From Bacteroidota bacterium (GTDB lineage Bacteria > Bacteroidota > Bacteroidia > Chitinophagales > Chitinophagaceae): a stretch of 64,000 nucleotides of DNA. This document shows, piece after piece, positions 1 to 10,573 of the stretch. The stretch is taken from NCBI GenBank assembly GCA_016712665.1, contig JADJQP010000004.1:248001-312000 (forward strand), given 5' to 3'. The stretch's first letter is position 1. Each line of letters begins with the position of its first letter. The translations under genes and the position numbers were made by a program. A model generated the notes under the pieces. It had not been told where the DNA came from. It searched no databases and worked only from the letters and a program-made list of their open reading frames with translations.

Positions 1-474
1 ATCCTCTTCATTACCGCAAAAAGTTTACAAGAGGATAAAATTGCCGGATTTAAGGCAGGTGGCGATGATTATATTACCAAGCCCTTTAGTATGGAAGAAT
101 TAATGCTTCGTATTGAAGTATTTTTAAAACGAACTAAGAGCCCCAACTCCGATGAATTGATTTTTCAAATTGGCAATACGGTGTTTGATTTTCCTAATTT
201 AACCGTAAAAGGGCCCAATACTGATTTGCGGCTTACGCAAAAGGAGGCTGATTTGTTACGATTTTTCTGTTTAAATCCGAATCGAGTGGTGAAACGTGAT
301 GAAGTATTGACAAAAGTTTGGGGAAAAGACGATTACTTTTTAGGTAGAAGTATGGATGTGTTCATCACTAAAATAAGAAAATACCTTAAAGAGGAACATG
401 ATATTGAAATACAAACCATTCACGGTGTTGGATTTCGATTTATAAACCCTAGTGCTGAAGGGCATGAAGGATAG
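1..474 (+). CDS. OmpR/PhoB-family response regulator, 5'-truncated by window edge
   Basis: The reading frame is open from the first base, so the start lies outside the window. The visible part begins late in a receiver domain: a LFITAK stretch, the AGGDDYITKPF segment with the conserved Lys-Pro, then helix alpha-5. A winged-helix Trans_reg_C domain follows, with RSMDVFITKIRKYL as recognition helix and the typical C-terminal IHGVGFRF hairpin. It should bind DNA on phosphorylation by a partner histidine kinase, which is not visible here. The layout resembles Bacteroides RprY-type regulators. Its last 26 bases overlap the 3' end of the convergent HIT gene. Confidence 0.93.
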   Translation: MLFITAKSLQEDKIAGFKAGGDDYITKPFSMEELMLRIEVFLKRTKSPNSDELIFQIGNTVFDFPNLTVKGPNTDLRLTQKEADLLRFFCLNPNRVVKRDEVLTKVWGKDDYFLGRSMDVFITKIRKYLKEEHDIEIQTIHGVGFRFINPSAEGHEG

Positions 475-847
475 TATCCTGTATGCTGGATAGTTCCTCG
501 CTCGTTAGCGATAATTTTTTCTTGGTAAAATTAAGGTCCTCTGCCGATTGAATGGGTACTAAATGAATATGTGCATGCGGTACCTCAATGCCAATTACAC
601 TGATACCCACCCTATTGCATTCAAAGGAGCGCTCAAGTGCTTTGGCAATTGGTTTGGCAAAAAGTAAAGCCTTACCCAAAATATGGTCTGAGGCATCAAA
701 TAGCTTATCTACTTCCAGTTTTGGCACCACTAATACATGTCCTAGGGCAATGGGCATAATATCGAGAAAGGCGATAAAATCATCATCTTCTGCAATTTTA
801 TAAGATGGTAGTTCGCCCGAAATAATTTTTGAAAAAATAGTACCCAT
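449..847 (-). CDS. HIT family protein (nucleotide hydrolase/transferase superfamily)
   Basis: 132 residues, the usual length for a bacterial HINT-like HIT protein. It opens with GTIFSKIISGELPSYKIAE, a classic HIT N-terminus, and carries the histidine triad as HAHIHLVP near residue 90; the middle His is the expected nucleophile. Family members hydrolyse purine nucleoside phosphoramidates or dinucleotides in the cytoplasm; the substrate here is unknown. The ATG lies two bases after the deduced greA stop, so the two genes are probably cotranscribed. The 3' end overlaps the response regulator gene on the other strand. Confidence 0.93.
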   Translation of the reverse strand: MGTIFSKIISGELPSYKIAEDDDFIAFLDIMPIALGHVLVVPKLEVDKLFDASDHILGKALLFAKPIAKALERSFECNRVGISVIGIEVPHAHIHLVPIQSAEDLNFTKKKLSLTSEELSSIQDTILHALQH

Positions 848-849
848 CC

Positions 850-1322
850 TTAAATCGTTATATTCTCTACTTTAAACTTTACGATGCCGCCTGGTGTTGG
901 TCACCTCCGCCACTTCGCCGAGGGTTTTGCCTAATAGTCCTTTGCCGATGGGAGAGGAAACAGAGATTTTCCCTACTTTGATATCAGCCTCATTTTCAGA
1001 AACAATCTGATATTGAATAGATTTTTTGGTATTCATATTTAAGATGGTCACCTTACTTAATATGGTAACTTTGCTGGTATCTATATCCTTAATATCAATT
1101 ACCCGTGCATTCACTACCGCAGTTTCTAAAATCGAAATGCGAGCCTCGTGATGGCCTTGTGCCTCTTTGGCTGCATCATACTCAGCATTTTCTTTTAAAT
1201 CCCTTTTCGCGTGCTTCTGCAATAGCTTTTGCTATTTCAGATCTACCTACAGACTTCAATTGATTTAACTCTAATATCATCTGATCTAAAGTTTCTTTAG
1301 TTACATACGTGATATTGCTCAT
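850..1322 (-). CDS. greA: Transcription elongation factor GreA, two apparent frameshifts
   Basis: GreA stimulates transcript cleavage by backtracked RNA polymerase. The start ATG at 1322 opens MSNITYVTKETLDQMILELN and runs to AEAREKG. The frame then breaks at 1201-1203, where two G are missing from a run, and resumes as DLKENAEYDAAKEAQG, the coiled-coil tip that enters the polymerase channel. The C-terminal FKBP-like part ends IGKGLLGKTLGEVAEV, followed by a second shift near 899-904, beyond which the frame ending IVKFKVENITI completes a normal GreA. Repairing both gives about 158 residues, the standard length. Since the conserved protein is intact on all sides, sequence error seems likelier than decay. 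The HIT gene follows directly. Confidence 0.88.
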
Positions 1323-1345
1323 CGATACATTATTTATGAATTGTT

Positions 1346-1386
1346 ATTAAAAAGAATCAACGCTTTCAGAACTGAAAGCGTTGATT
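1346..1386 (-). terminator. Intrinsic terminator of the TonB receptor/T9SS/PorV operon
   Basis: Two perfectly complementary 15-base arms at 1355-1369 and 1372-1386 are separated by two bases. On the minus strand the hairpin is followed by C and five T (1349-1353). It sits 30 bases beyond the stop of the PorV-like gene and just before greA, which therefore probably has its own promoter. Confidence 0.85.
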
Positions 1387-1415
1387 GCAAAAATATATTA
1401 ATTTTAGATTATTTC

Positions 1416-2520
1416 CTACTCTGATTTGGAGGCTCCAATATTGAGTCGCAAACCAATTACATGTACACCACCTGCAATGCGAGTGGGTTTGTAACCATAG
1501 TCAATGGCAATGGCAGGAGCCGATTCTTTTGAAGAGAATCGCGTTTGAAGGGTAATACCCGCACTCAAGCCAGTATAAAAGGTGGTTGTGTTTTCTTTAT
1601 TCCCAATATTAGACTCATATCGATAGGCTGCACGCAACATAAATTTTTCTTTGTACGCATATTCAGCCCCCACACCAATCCAATCGCTATTATATGCATT
1701 AGAAATGAAACTTGCCATCGTACTTAATCGATGGTTCGGCATTTTTTCTGCAGCTTCTGGTCCTGCTGTTGCAGAGGCTTCATCTAAATAAAAGTCGTAG
1801 CCAGTAGCAATATTCAGTTGTGATGGCAATGAAAATTTCTCAGAACGTGACTGCGTGGTAAGTTCACGAGCAAAGTCCGGACTGGTTCCATTAAAGCTAA
1901 AACCATCTCCTGAAAAACGAAGATTGGTTCCTACATTTCGTAAGCTAATACCAATATGAAAATTATCTCGCTTCCCGGCGGTGTACTGTACCCCTGCATC
2001 AAAACCCAATGCACTGGCTCTAATATTACTAATGGCTTCATTTACGTAGGTTACATTGATTCCTGCACACATATTCTTAGAAAATGTATGTCCCATACCC
2101 ACTGAAAAATTCAAAAAGGAAGGTCTAAAATTACCAATGCCTCCTTCGGGAGAGGTTTCTGTTGTGATAGGAATTTCTCCAAAACCAAAACTCATGATAT
2201 TTACCAAGCACACTGCCATTTCCGATATTTTGGGCAATACCTACATTATTAATACTCATACCGGTACCAGACAGATAGCGAGTATGCGCTATTCCAACCT
2301 CGGTTTTACCTGTTTTGGCCAATCCTGCAATATTACATTTCATGGCTTCCAAACCACTAACATTTGCAGCATTTAATCCGAATAAACCACTGCTACGAGC
2401 CCATGGATTAAGCAGCAATTCGCCGGCACCAGCCTGGCCTGTCCTGTCTTTATTTCCTGCAAACGCTGAGGAAGCCAGTAATAAAGCCAAGGTCGTATAT
2501 TTTATTTTATTAAGTATCAT
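1416..2520 (-). CDS. PorV/PorQ family outer-membrane protein, one frameshift
   Basis: After a signal peptide ending near ASSAFAGN, the protein shows the PorV/PorQ pattern: GELLLNPWARSSGLFGLNAA, then a FadL-like beta-barrel of alternating strands and the C-terminal segment RIAGGVHVIGLRLNIG. PorV carries T9SS cargo to the sortase PorU at the outer membrane; many Bacteroidota have paralogues paired with particular cargo. A shift near 2203-2206 splits it: the first 110 residues lie in one frame and the remaining 260 in another, with SVLG joining VNIMSFGFGEIP. The corrected length is about 368 residues. It is the last gene of the operon, 36 bases after the giant secreted protein. Whether it is the main PorV or a paralogue cannot be told; I favour a paralogue. 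Confidence 0.82.
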
Positions 2521-2556
2521 ATTTTATATATTCAGGTTATATATTGATGTAATGTA

Positions 2557-5500
2557 TTAGAAACTAATCAAGTCAACAGGTCTCATGGCACCAAACCATT
2601 TCAAAACGGTTTCGCCAATATCAGGTAAATTCACATGTACGATATACATGCCGCTTGCAACCGGTATCCCTTTGTCATTTTTAATATCCCAATCAACAAA
2701 GTTTGTTTTCTGATCATTTTTACTGATGGTTTTTACCAATGCGCCGTCTAGAGTATAGATTTTAATTGTCGCCTTTGTAGGCAAGTTAATAATTTTCACT
2801 CTATTATCTACCCGTGAACCTTCATATTCACTATAAGCATAATACGGATTTGGTACTACATGAATTCTTTTGAAAATTTCATCTTTGTTATTGGTATACT
2901 TATTCTTCTCATCGCCCAACTTAGCTGGTGCGATATCATTTGTAGAGAATGAGTACAAGGGCCATCCGCCATTTCGCAACTGCCCTACTTTGCTTGAGTC
3001 AGGTATGTATTGTGTGTAAGGTCTTGTTACGCGAATTCTGATTTTAGTTTTTGTAGGGATGATACCGTCTTTTAATACTAGCTAGTTTCAAACCATTTCT
3101 CAAAGTGGAATTCCTACCACATCATGCTTCTGTAGGCTGCTCTTAAATCAGGATCATTAGCACCTCCAACATTTTTTCGGATTGCAGTAGCAAAGGCTGC
3201 ACCACCGTCGTACTTAGTTTTTGCAATATAAATAACGTGCTTGCCACCCCATTTGATTTTATCACCTTCGGTAATATTTCTCGTGGTAGGGTTCCAAATC
3301 AAGTCGCGTCCATTATCTTCTGTATTGAATGAAGATTCGCCAAAATACACATTAAGTCTTTCGCCTGTTTCAACATTAATAGCATAACCAGGGAAATAGC
3401 TCATACCGGAATCGGCAGGATTACTAGAATAAATTGGATTGCCATTTCCGTCTACATCTTTATTCCATCCAGCGTGCTTTCTGATATTATATTTAAATGC
3501 AGCACCTTCGGAATAAGGATTCGTAAATCCGGTACTTTCCGTCATTTCGATAACCGGGCAACGAGACCATAAGGCCTTATCAGGCGTCATCACGATATCT
3601 ACACCACTCACACTGTAGATACTATTATTTTTTCTGTCTGATCCATTACCATATTGCAAACCAAATCCGCAAAGTTCTGAATTGATATTGCTAGCAAAAT
3701 AATAGGGTGCAAAAGTGCCACCAATTACCTTCTCAAATGAATTCAGCTGATCGAGGTTGTAAAATAATGCCCGATTACTATCTTGACTAAAGAAATTATC
3801 GTAGTCAATCATACTACAATCATTATATAGTGGGTCGGTATCAGCATCAAATTTACTTCCTGCCCGAATCCAGTTATTAAATGATTTATCTTCTTCGTCT
3901 ACCACACCGCTTAGCCATTTATTGTTTACATCTTCGAAAAGGACGTTTGAAGTAATCAATCCATTTTCGTCAAGTGTCGGGTTGTCACCTGGTCTTTTTT
4001 GTTGAACGGCACTCATTGCCAAGCCCCAGTTAATATCGGTACCTCCTGTTTGATTGTATTTGCGCAAGTACTTTTCGTTATACTCGGTAATCGAATTCCC
4101 AGAAAATATAGTATCGCTAGAACCAAACACTGTAACGAACCAACTGGTATAATTTGCCAGCCCTTTGGAACTATCAGCGGTTGGATTCCCATAAGCACTA
4201 TCAACTTTAAACCATACTTCATAATTCCCTGCTTTAATACTATCAGGATTCACTACTTTCAATAAAAGCGGTCCGTTATTTTCTTTGTATACCGGTTCAT
4301 AGGATTGATAATTAGGTCCTTGCAAAGCTTCCATTTCAGAATCTTCGGTTAAGTCAAGTGCCACACCACTATTTCCTTTACCTTCAATACGTTTGATTTT
4401 GATGCCGCTACCGTATTCTGCATAATTTTGAACATATAGATTGTCGCCTGCAGGATGCGGTGTTGCTGCAATAATTCGAATTGGTTGCTCTTTACCATCT
4501 GTTCTACTTTCCAAGTATTGAATCAATTGACTTGAATCCGGCTTGTTTGCATTAAAATTGCTAAAGTTATTATAGCCGTAGGCTACAGCAAGGTAATAAT
4601 AGGTTTTGTAGTTTACGAGATTTTTAGCGGTACCGGTTGCAAATAAATCCTGGGTTAATTGAAAGGAGTGACTAATACCGGAGTCGATACCGGTAATCAT
4701 CAATTTTGGAATATATTGGTCAGCAGAAATACTTGGATCAATTTCGTAATTCAAAATTTCTTTTACTTTGTTTTTCTTGTCGCATTGGAAAGCAATACGA
4801 GCTTTATCGGTATTTATTGAACCATCTTTGGATCGGATATCTGAAGCAGCTACTAAACCGTCCTTCAATTGATAAACGATATATCCTTCAAACTTATAAA
4901 GTGAATCTTTGAACCATTTTTACGGCTCTTTTGAAACTTCACGATATTTTGCTTGGGTTAAATTGGTGCCGTAGCCTTCTGCAAAGTTATTTGATGAGAG
5001 CTCATTATCTAAATCAAAAATCAATTTTCGGTCAAGTGGTTGCACGGTTACTTTTGGTGCTTGTGGTCCGAATGGCAATTTAAATGCATTATCGAACAAA
5101 TCTTGCGCCTTATCATCACATACCTGTATTTTACTAAAGCAAGCAGATTTTCCACCACCCACATTCGGAACCCAAACAGCACCAATAGTAATATTATTAG
5201 GTTCAGCACCCGGAATTAAAGAGAATGGGCCGGAAGAGTGAACAAATCGTCTATCAGCAGGTGTATTATTACATGAAGCTTCATTCCAACCACCTTTACA
5301 TGGATCACCAGTAAAAATGAACTTGGTAGAAGGTCCTGCTGCGCGTGCATTACACGCTGTGGTAAATGGCTGATTATCGCGCCAAGTACCGGTTATATAA
5401 CCATAAAAATCATCTTTAGTTTGAGGGTTTCCGGTTGGGGTATTGTCATTATTAAAATAGGTAAACACCGTCATTTTCAATTCGGTATCTTTTTGCGTGG

Positions 5501-6560
5501 CCACATCAAAAAATTTAGGCCCTTGGAAGTAGTCAACGCCAACCATCGGAATATCAAAACCATATCCGGTGGCTCCTTCATCATAGCTATCTCCATTATA
5601 AAGAATACCTAAACCTCTTGCAGTGTCGCAACCTACAAAATCATCAAAAGCGTATCCTAAATCCGCATCGCACCATGTTGCCATATAGGTTGAATCCAAT
5701 TGAGAGGTACTGAAATTATAAATTTTGAAGTTATAGAAGGTAGCTTCATTCAAACAATCATTGGTTGAAAAGGCAAAGGCTCCGGTATGAATTTCCAAAC
5801 CAATAGCGTCCGATTGGGTTTCGGTTTTGGCATTTCCTTTATCATTAAAAACCCACCAAATGTATTGATCCCCCAATATTGCAGGATAATCACCATTTCT
5901 CCAATTGTAACCCGGTTCGTTATCGACGTCTACATAAGGGGCCATTTCTCTTTTAGGAGCTGGCGTAATAATACTTCCGCTGGCACCTAATATTTCGGTA
6001 TTCCCTTTTGCAGGCCATTCTTTAATAATTTGCGGAATAGATCCTAAATTGGCTGAAATAATCGCTCTAATTTGGGTTGGATCGGTAATACCTGTGGTTA
6101 GTCCTCTGAATTTGTTCACATCAGAGGCATTAATTTTCCAAAATTTATCCCATTCGGCACACGTTTGAAAAGAAACACTATAGCCATTATCCTCATCTAA
6201 TGGACCGGTCCAATAATCATTTCCTGATTGTCGATACGTTTGTCCAGCAACTTTCAATTCATTACTCGCCTTATCTACACCACCAATCCATATGGAACCT
6301 GCAAAAAGGGCATTTTTATTGCTATTTTTTGGCACTTCATAGGCAGCAGCCCCAGACGGACGATCCCACCACATATCACCCCCGGTCATAAGACGTGCTC
6401 TAACATTATTGATATCCATATCAATAACAGCAGCTGTATTGTCACAACCAGATGCTGTTTTATTCAATCCTCCTGCCGGTTTTTGACCGACATTAGGTGC
6501 AGCAAATACATTAGAAGCCAGTAATGTAAGGGCTGCAAGTGTTAAAAGTTGTTTTTTCAT
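2557..6560 (-). CDS. Giant secreted protein with C-terminal sorting-like domain, several interruptions
   Basis: About 1334 residues once repaired. It starts with a signal peptide (MKKQLLTLAALTLLASNVFA) and a conserved-looking region in which DMDINNVRARLMTGGDMWWD stands out. A FN3-like segment near residue 560 reads KFEGYIVYQLKDG. The C-terminus has a beta-sandwich of sorting-domain type (VPNPYYAYSEYEG, ATIKIYTLDGALV, VASGMYIVHV) but ends in KWFGAMRPVDLISF, unlike standard type A domains. The frame is broken by an in-frame TAA at 4920-4922 and by three one-base indels at 3117, about 3103 and 3070-3073. It lies 21 bases after the receptor gene and 36 before the PorV-like gene, so it is probably exported to the surface with their help. 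I do not recognise a function. Confidence 0.75.
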
Positions 6561-6581
6561 AAAAAAAATTATTTAGTGGTA

Positions 6582-9500
6582 TTAAAAGTTTATGTTAAAT
6601 CCAACAAAAATGCGTCGTGGGTTGTTATAATTGTTTGGATTTATCAATCTATACGTATATAGGTCCTTATAAGACTGTTGGAATTGTATATTTGTTAGCG
6701 CTTGTTGGCCTTGTGGAGAATTTAAATATCCATCATCATTTCCCACACCTGTATAACGATATACTGACAAGGTATTTCTGGTATTTAAAAGGTTGGTAAT
6801 ATAGGTGTACACGTTAATACCGATTCTTCTACCTTCTCTAATTACCGTATTAGTTTCTTTATTAACTTTTCTTCCCAAACTTGTAATTTCAAAATCTTTA
6901 TCAATACGTGTACTTACCTCAAACTGCCAAGGTAATCTTGATCCATTGATGGTGCCAATAATTGGGGTACTTTGAAAATCGCCTCCTATTAATGAGGTTG
7001 CAATTGACGAACGTGTATAAGGTTCTCCACTTCTTGCTCTCATTAATAAGTTAATACCTGCATTTTTGAAAGGATATTTCCCGTTAATTTCTGGTCCTTT
7101 AGATTCACGATCATCATAGCGGTAATCGATTGTATAATTAATAATATGTCTTGAATCAAAATCAAGAGGGAATACACTTCGCAAATTGGGTTGGCCGGTT
7201 GCCAAAAGGGATGATTGCGATGCAGTATTAGATCCAGTACCTTCTGCAAATTGCAAGGTGTATGACAATTGCATTCTTAAAGGTCCGGTTCGTCGATATT
7301 CCAAATTTACAATCAAGCCTTTGGTAGAAGAAAAATCTCGGTTACCATATGATGTATATTGAATTGGATAGGCAAGCAAGAAATTTTGAATCTGTATTTG
7401 ATTCTTTCTTTCACGATAATACCCCTCGATGGTCATAGCTGCATTCTTTGCAATTTTTTGACGATATCCTAAGGTATAATTGATGGCTTTTTCCATTCTT
7501 AGATTGGCATTATTAATGGTAGCTTGTCTTTCAGCAAGGAAGTAGTAGTCATCAGGAGTAACAAAGTTGTTGGAACTAGGAGTTTGGGTAATCACATCGT
7601 AGTTACCATAAAATAATGCCTCCTCAGAAATTGGAAATGCAAATTGAATCCTTGGTGAAAGAGACACCTGTGGTCTATAATCATCAAATGAATTGTTAGG
7701 ATTAAAATTTGCTCCTTTAATACTGTCCTTGTTATTAACTAACCATGGTTGAATGGGTAAACCACTTGCATACAGACCAGATAAAACGGTTGGATCCGCA
7801 ATTTCCTTACCAAATGGATCGTACCATACATCTCCTTTTCTATAACCAACAATGGTTTTAATAGAACCTTGATTATTGTCTACATAAGGTACATAATCCC
7901 CATCAAAGGTAGAAGGATCGGGGGCTAGTTGTCCATCTTGATTCGTCACCACATTATAGGTTCCAGCCTTAATATCGCTATTGTTTAATACACCATATAA
8001 GGAATAAGGGTCTTTAAGCACTTTCTGATTCGCATCGTATCGATCGATACGCAGACCGATATTAAAATTCAAATCTTTATAAGAAAATTTATCTAAAATG
8101 TATCCAAACATATATATAGGACGAGAGGCTCCGATTGGTCTAGTATTATCACCTCTGGCATCTTTTTTAGTCCAAAAATCATTGAAACTTGGTTGTGATT
8201 TTGTTTTCTTACCAAGATAGTCATATCCAAAATAACTTACCCGATCTTGACCTCTGTTGAATAAGTCATCAGGAGAAAACATATCCAATGAGAACATTTT
8301 TGGATCATATCGATCAATATCAATCAAGTCTGTATTCTTGAAATACGCATTGGGATCTCCATTATTCAATTTCGTTCTTAACTCTTTATCAAATCGTGAC
8401 TGCTCGTTTGCAACATATAAGCGATCATAATTTATGGTATCAAATGGACTAAATTGAACCACCCCATTATTGAGGTCTTCTAGGGTATACTTGGTTCCAT
8501 TCACAATAAACTGTGGATTATCCAAATCAAGGTTTTGAATATGTCGGTTGGTTATCAAACGCATTAAGCTCCACAAGCCGGATCCTGAAAGGGCGTAAGA
8601 ACGCGTTGTTCTTTGATCATATCCCAACCCAAATTGGATATTGTGTTTAATAGGATTTACTCTTTTTACGTTCTTCATTCCTTGCAAGATATCGACAGAG
8701 GCATCTAAGTTAAGTGATACTTGATCGGCTTCACTATATGAAAAACTAGAAATTTGCGAACCTGGCCCCGTCCATAAGCCATAAGCAGCATCCGGTCCAT
8801 CACCGTTTCTCAAACCTCCATAAGAAGATAAATCTGTCAAATTTCTAACTGCAAATCGATCATCGGCATAAATGGCTTTTGTATAATTTTCCAGTAGAGG
8901 ATTGATTCCACCGCCATAGAACGTTACCGAATCGCTGAATTCGCCTGCAAGTTCTATGCCTTGATATCCGCCGATGGCAGTATCTATTTGATAGATATTA
9001 CGTCTGTGAGTGGTAAAATTACCTACGTAGCCATAATCGAAAACATTTCTTTTGTGTTTCGGATTAGCTCCATCACTATAGTCCTTTTGATAAGAAAATT
9101 GAATCGAATAGTAGGCATTTTGGATGGGTGACTTTTTAGCCCCATCTTTTTCTTGCAAGCCGCTCTTACCGAGCCTTTGGGTAAACCTAATGAAGCCCCT
9201 TGCGGTATATGACTTTGAAATGGAGTTTGCTTCCGGAGCAAATAGGGAGTTAGCAAAAGAATAGCCTCTTGCATTGCCATAGTTGAAATAGGTACCTAAT
9301 GAAAAATTTATGTTGTCTGTTGGCTGAAATTCAAGCTTACCGAAGTAATTAAGTCCGGTAGCATCACCTTGCTCTCTGGCTTTTACTCGTTCTAAATCAT
9401 TCATGGTAATTTGCTCGCTTGCATCCACAAAGTTCCCGGTACCATTTGGATTTGGCACTAATTGAATTTCTTGTAATTGCTTTAATTTATCTAGTTTCAC

Positions 9501-10385
9501 CCGTAAATACTTGTAAATATACGATTTGTTATCTTTGTCGTAGGTTGCAGAAACATTCAATCCAAAACCAAGTAGAGGTACTTTTTTATTATCTCGAACC
9601 CTTTTTAATAGTGGGCCAGAAATGTCAAAAACCACTAAATTATTGTTATAACCTTCTACAGAGTGCTGTGCCTGAATATTTCCTGAAAGTTTAGGTTGAA
9701 TACCTCTTGTAGTGATACCTACCACACCGCCGGTTGCATTCCCGTACTTGGCACTCATACCATTGCTCATCAATTCAAGCAAGTCAATGCCACTAGGTGG
9801 GAAATTTACATTTCTTCCACCACGAATGGGAATCCCATCCACAATGTAAACCGTACCTGAGCTTCGATCGCCACCGATACTCAATCCATTATCCCCTGCC
9901 TTTCTCTGATATGCTCCACCGGCCATTGCGGCAAAATCACCAGAACTTAATGAGGGTGCTTCAGCCATTTGCTTTCTGGTAATCCCTTTTCTGTTTGGAT
10001 CCGTTGCGTCTACAAGTGGCGGTACGTATTTGCTACCACGCACTTTCACTTCCTTCAACATTTTCTTTTCCAATTGTACATCCACCTTTCGTCTACTATC
10101 GTTTCCTAAAGGAATACCCTTTATTTCGTCTGTATTCATACCAACATATGAAATTTTTAGCTCATATTCACCTGGTGGCAATGGTTTGATAGAATAGTTC
10201 CCGTTGATATCGGTTTTGGAACCACCTTTCGAGATACCCCCTTGAAAAGCCTGCACCGTTGCAAACTCAAGTGGCTGCTTTTTATCATCTGTTACCCGTC
10301 CATATATTTCGCCAGCCACTGATTGTCCAAAGGTGTAATTAGAGGCTAAAATAAGTATTGCGATTAGTCGTAATGTTTTCATCAT
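6582..10385 (-). CDS. Large TonB-dependent outer-membrane receptor with carboxypeptidase-regulatory-like domain
   Basis: 1267 residues. A signal peptide ends at NYTFGQ. A CarboxypepD_reg-like beta-sandwich (about 26-110: GEIYGRVTDDKKQPLEFATV to ELKISYVGM) precedes a plug domain (about 130-260) containing GTVYIVDGIPIRGG and NATGGVVGITTRG. A long 22-strand-type barrel ends with the terminal aromatic residue, RRIFVGFNINF. Such receptors use TonB/ExbBD energy for import, or act in surface assembly. No SusD-like partner is adjacent; instead the next genes are a giant secreted protein and a PorV-like protein, so this is not a standard Sus glycan locus. Substrate unknown. It is the first gene of the operon; a weak TATCTTTA -7 box lies at 10421-10428 and a 20-base repeat array further upstream. 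Confidence 0.92.
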   Translation of the reverse strand: MMKTLRLIAILILASNYTFGQSVAGEIYGRVTDDKKQPLEFATVQAFQGGISKGGSKTDINGNYSIKPLPPGEYELKISYVGMNTDEIKGIPLGNDSRRKVDVQLEKKMLKEVKVRGSKYVPPLVDATDPNRKGITRKQMAEAPSLSSGDFAAMAGGAYQRKAGDNGLSIGGDRSSGTVYIVDGIPIRGGRNVNFPPSGIDLLELMSNGMSAKYGNATGGVVGITTRGIQPKLSGNIQAQHSVEGYNNNLVVFDISGPLLKRVRDNKKVPLLGFGLNVSATYDKDNKSYIYKYLRVKLDKLKQLQEIQLVPNPNGTGNFVDASEQITMNDLERVKAREQGDATGLNYFGKLEFQPTDNINFSLGTYFNYGNARGYSFANSLFAPEANSISKSYTARGFIRFTQRLGKSGLQEKDGAKKSPIQNAYYSIQFSYQKDYSDGANPKHKRNVFDYGYVGNFTTHRRNIYQIDTAIGGYQGIELAGEFSDSVTFYGGGINPLLENYTKAIYADDRFAVRNLTDLSSYGGLRNGDGPDAAYGLWTGPGSQISSFSYSEADQVSLNLDASVDILQGMKNVKRVNPIKHNIQFGLGYDQRTTRSYALSGSGLWSLMRLITNRHIQNLDLDNPQFIVNGTKYTLEDLNNGVVQFSPFDTINYDRLYVANEQSRFDKELRTKLNNGDPNAYFKNTDLIDIDRYDPKMFSLDMFSPDDLFNRGQDRVSYFGYDYLGKKTKSQPSFNDFWTKKDARGDNTRPIGASRPIYMFGYILDKFSYKDLNFNIGLRIDRYDANQKVLKDPYSLYGVLNNSDIKAGTYNVVTNQDGQLAPDPSTFDGDYVPYVDNNQGSIKTIVGYRKGDVWYDPFGKEIADPTVLSGLYASGLPIQPWLVNNKDSIKGANFNPNNSFDDYRPQVSLSPRIQFAFPISEEALFYGNYDVITQTPSSNNFVTPDDYYFLAERQATINNANLRMEKAINYTLGYRQKIAKNAAMTIEGYYRERKNQIQIQNFLLAYPIQYTSYGNRDFSSTKGLIVNLEYRRTGPLRMQLSYTLQFAEGTGSNTASQSSLLATGQPNLRSVFPLDFDSRHIINYTIDYRYDDRESKGPEINGKYPFKNAGINLLMRARSGEPYTRSSIATSLIGGDFQSTPIIGTINGSRLPWQFEVSTRIDKDFEITSLGRKVNKETNTVIREGRRIGINVYTYITNLLNTRNTLSVYRYTGVGNDDGYLNSPQGQQALTNIQFQQSYKDLYTYRLINPNNYNNPRRIFVGFNINF

Positions 10386-10508
10386 TTTAATAAAAAATTA
10401 ATTGGCTTGTAAATATATGTTAAAGATACAAAACTTGTTAATATTAGTCTAAAAAAAAATATTTATTTGTTAATGTGCGATTAAGACAACAATGTTGTGG
10501 ACGAATGA

Positions 10509-10568
10509 GCGGATGAACGGTAAAATAAGCGGATAAACGAAAAATTTTGCGGATTTCGTCCAGGCTTA
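10509..10568. repeat. Three GCGGAT repeats at exact 20-base spacing
   Basis: GCGGAT occurs at 10509, 10529 and 10549, exactly 20 bases apart. The first two units also share the following AACG and an A-rich tail, while the third diverges into the end of rny. The array lies 124-183 bases upstream of the TonB receptor start. The spacing of two helical turns would suit a regulator bound to one DNA face, but no binding protein is known. Confidence 0.6.
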
Positions 10569-10573
10569 GCGAG

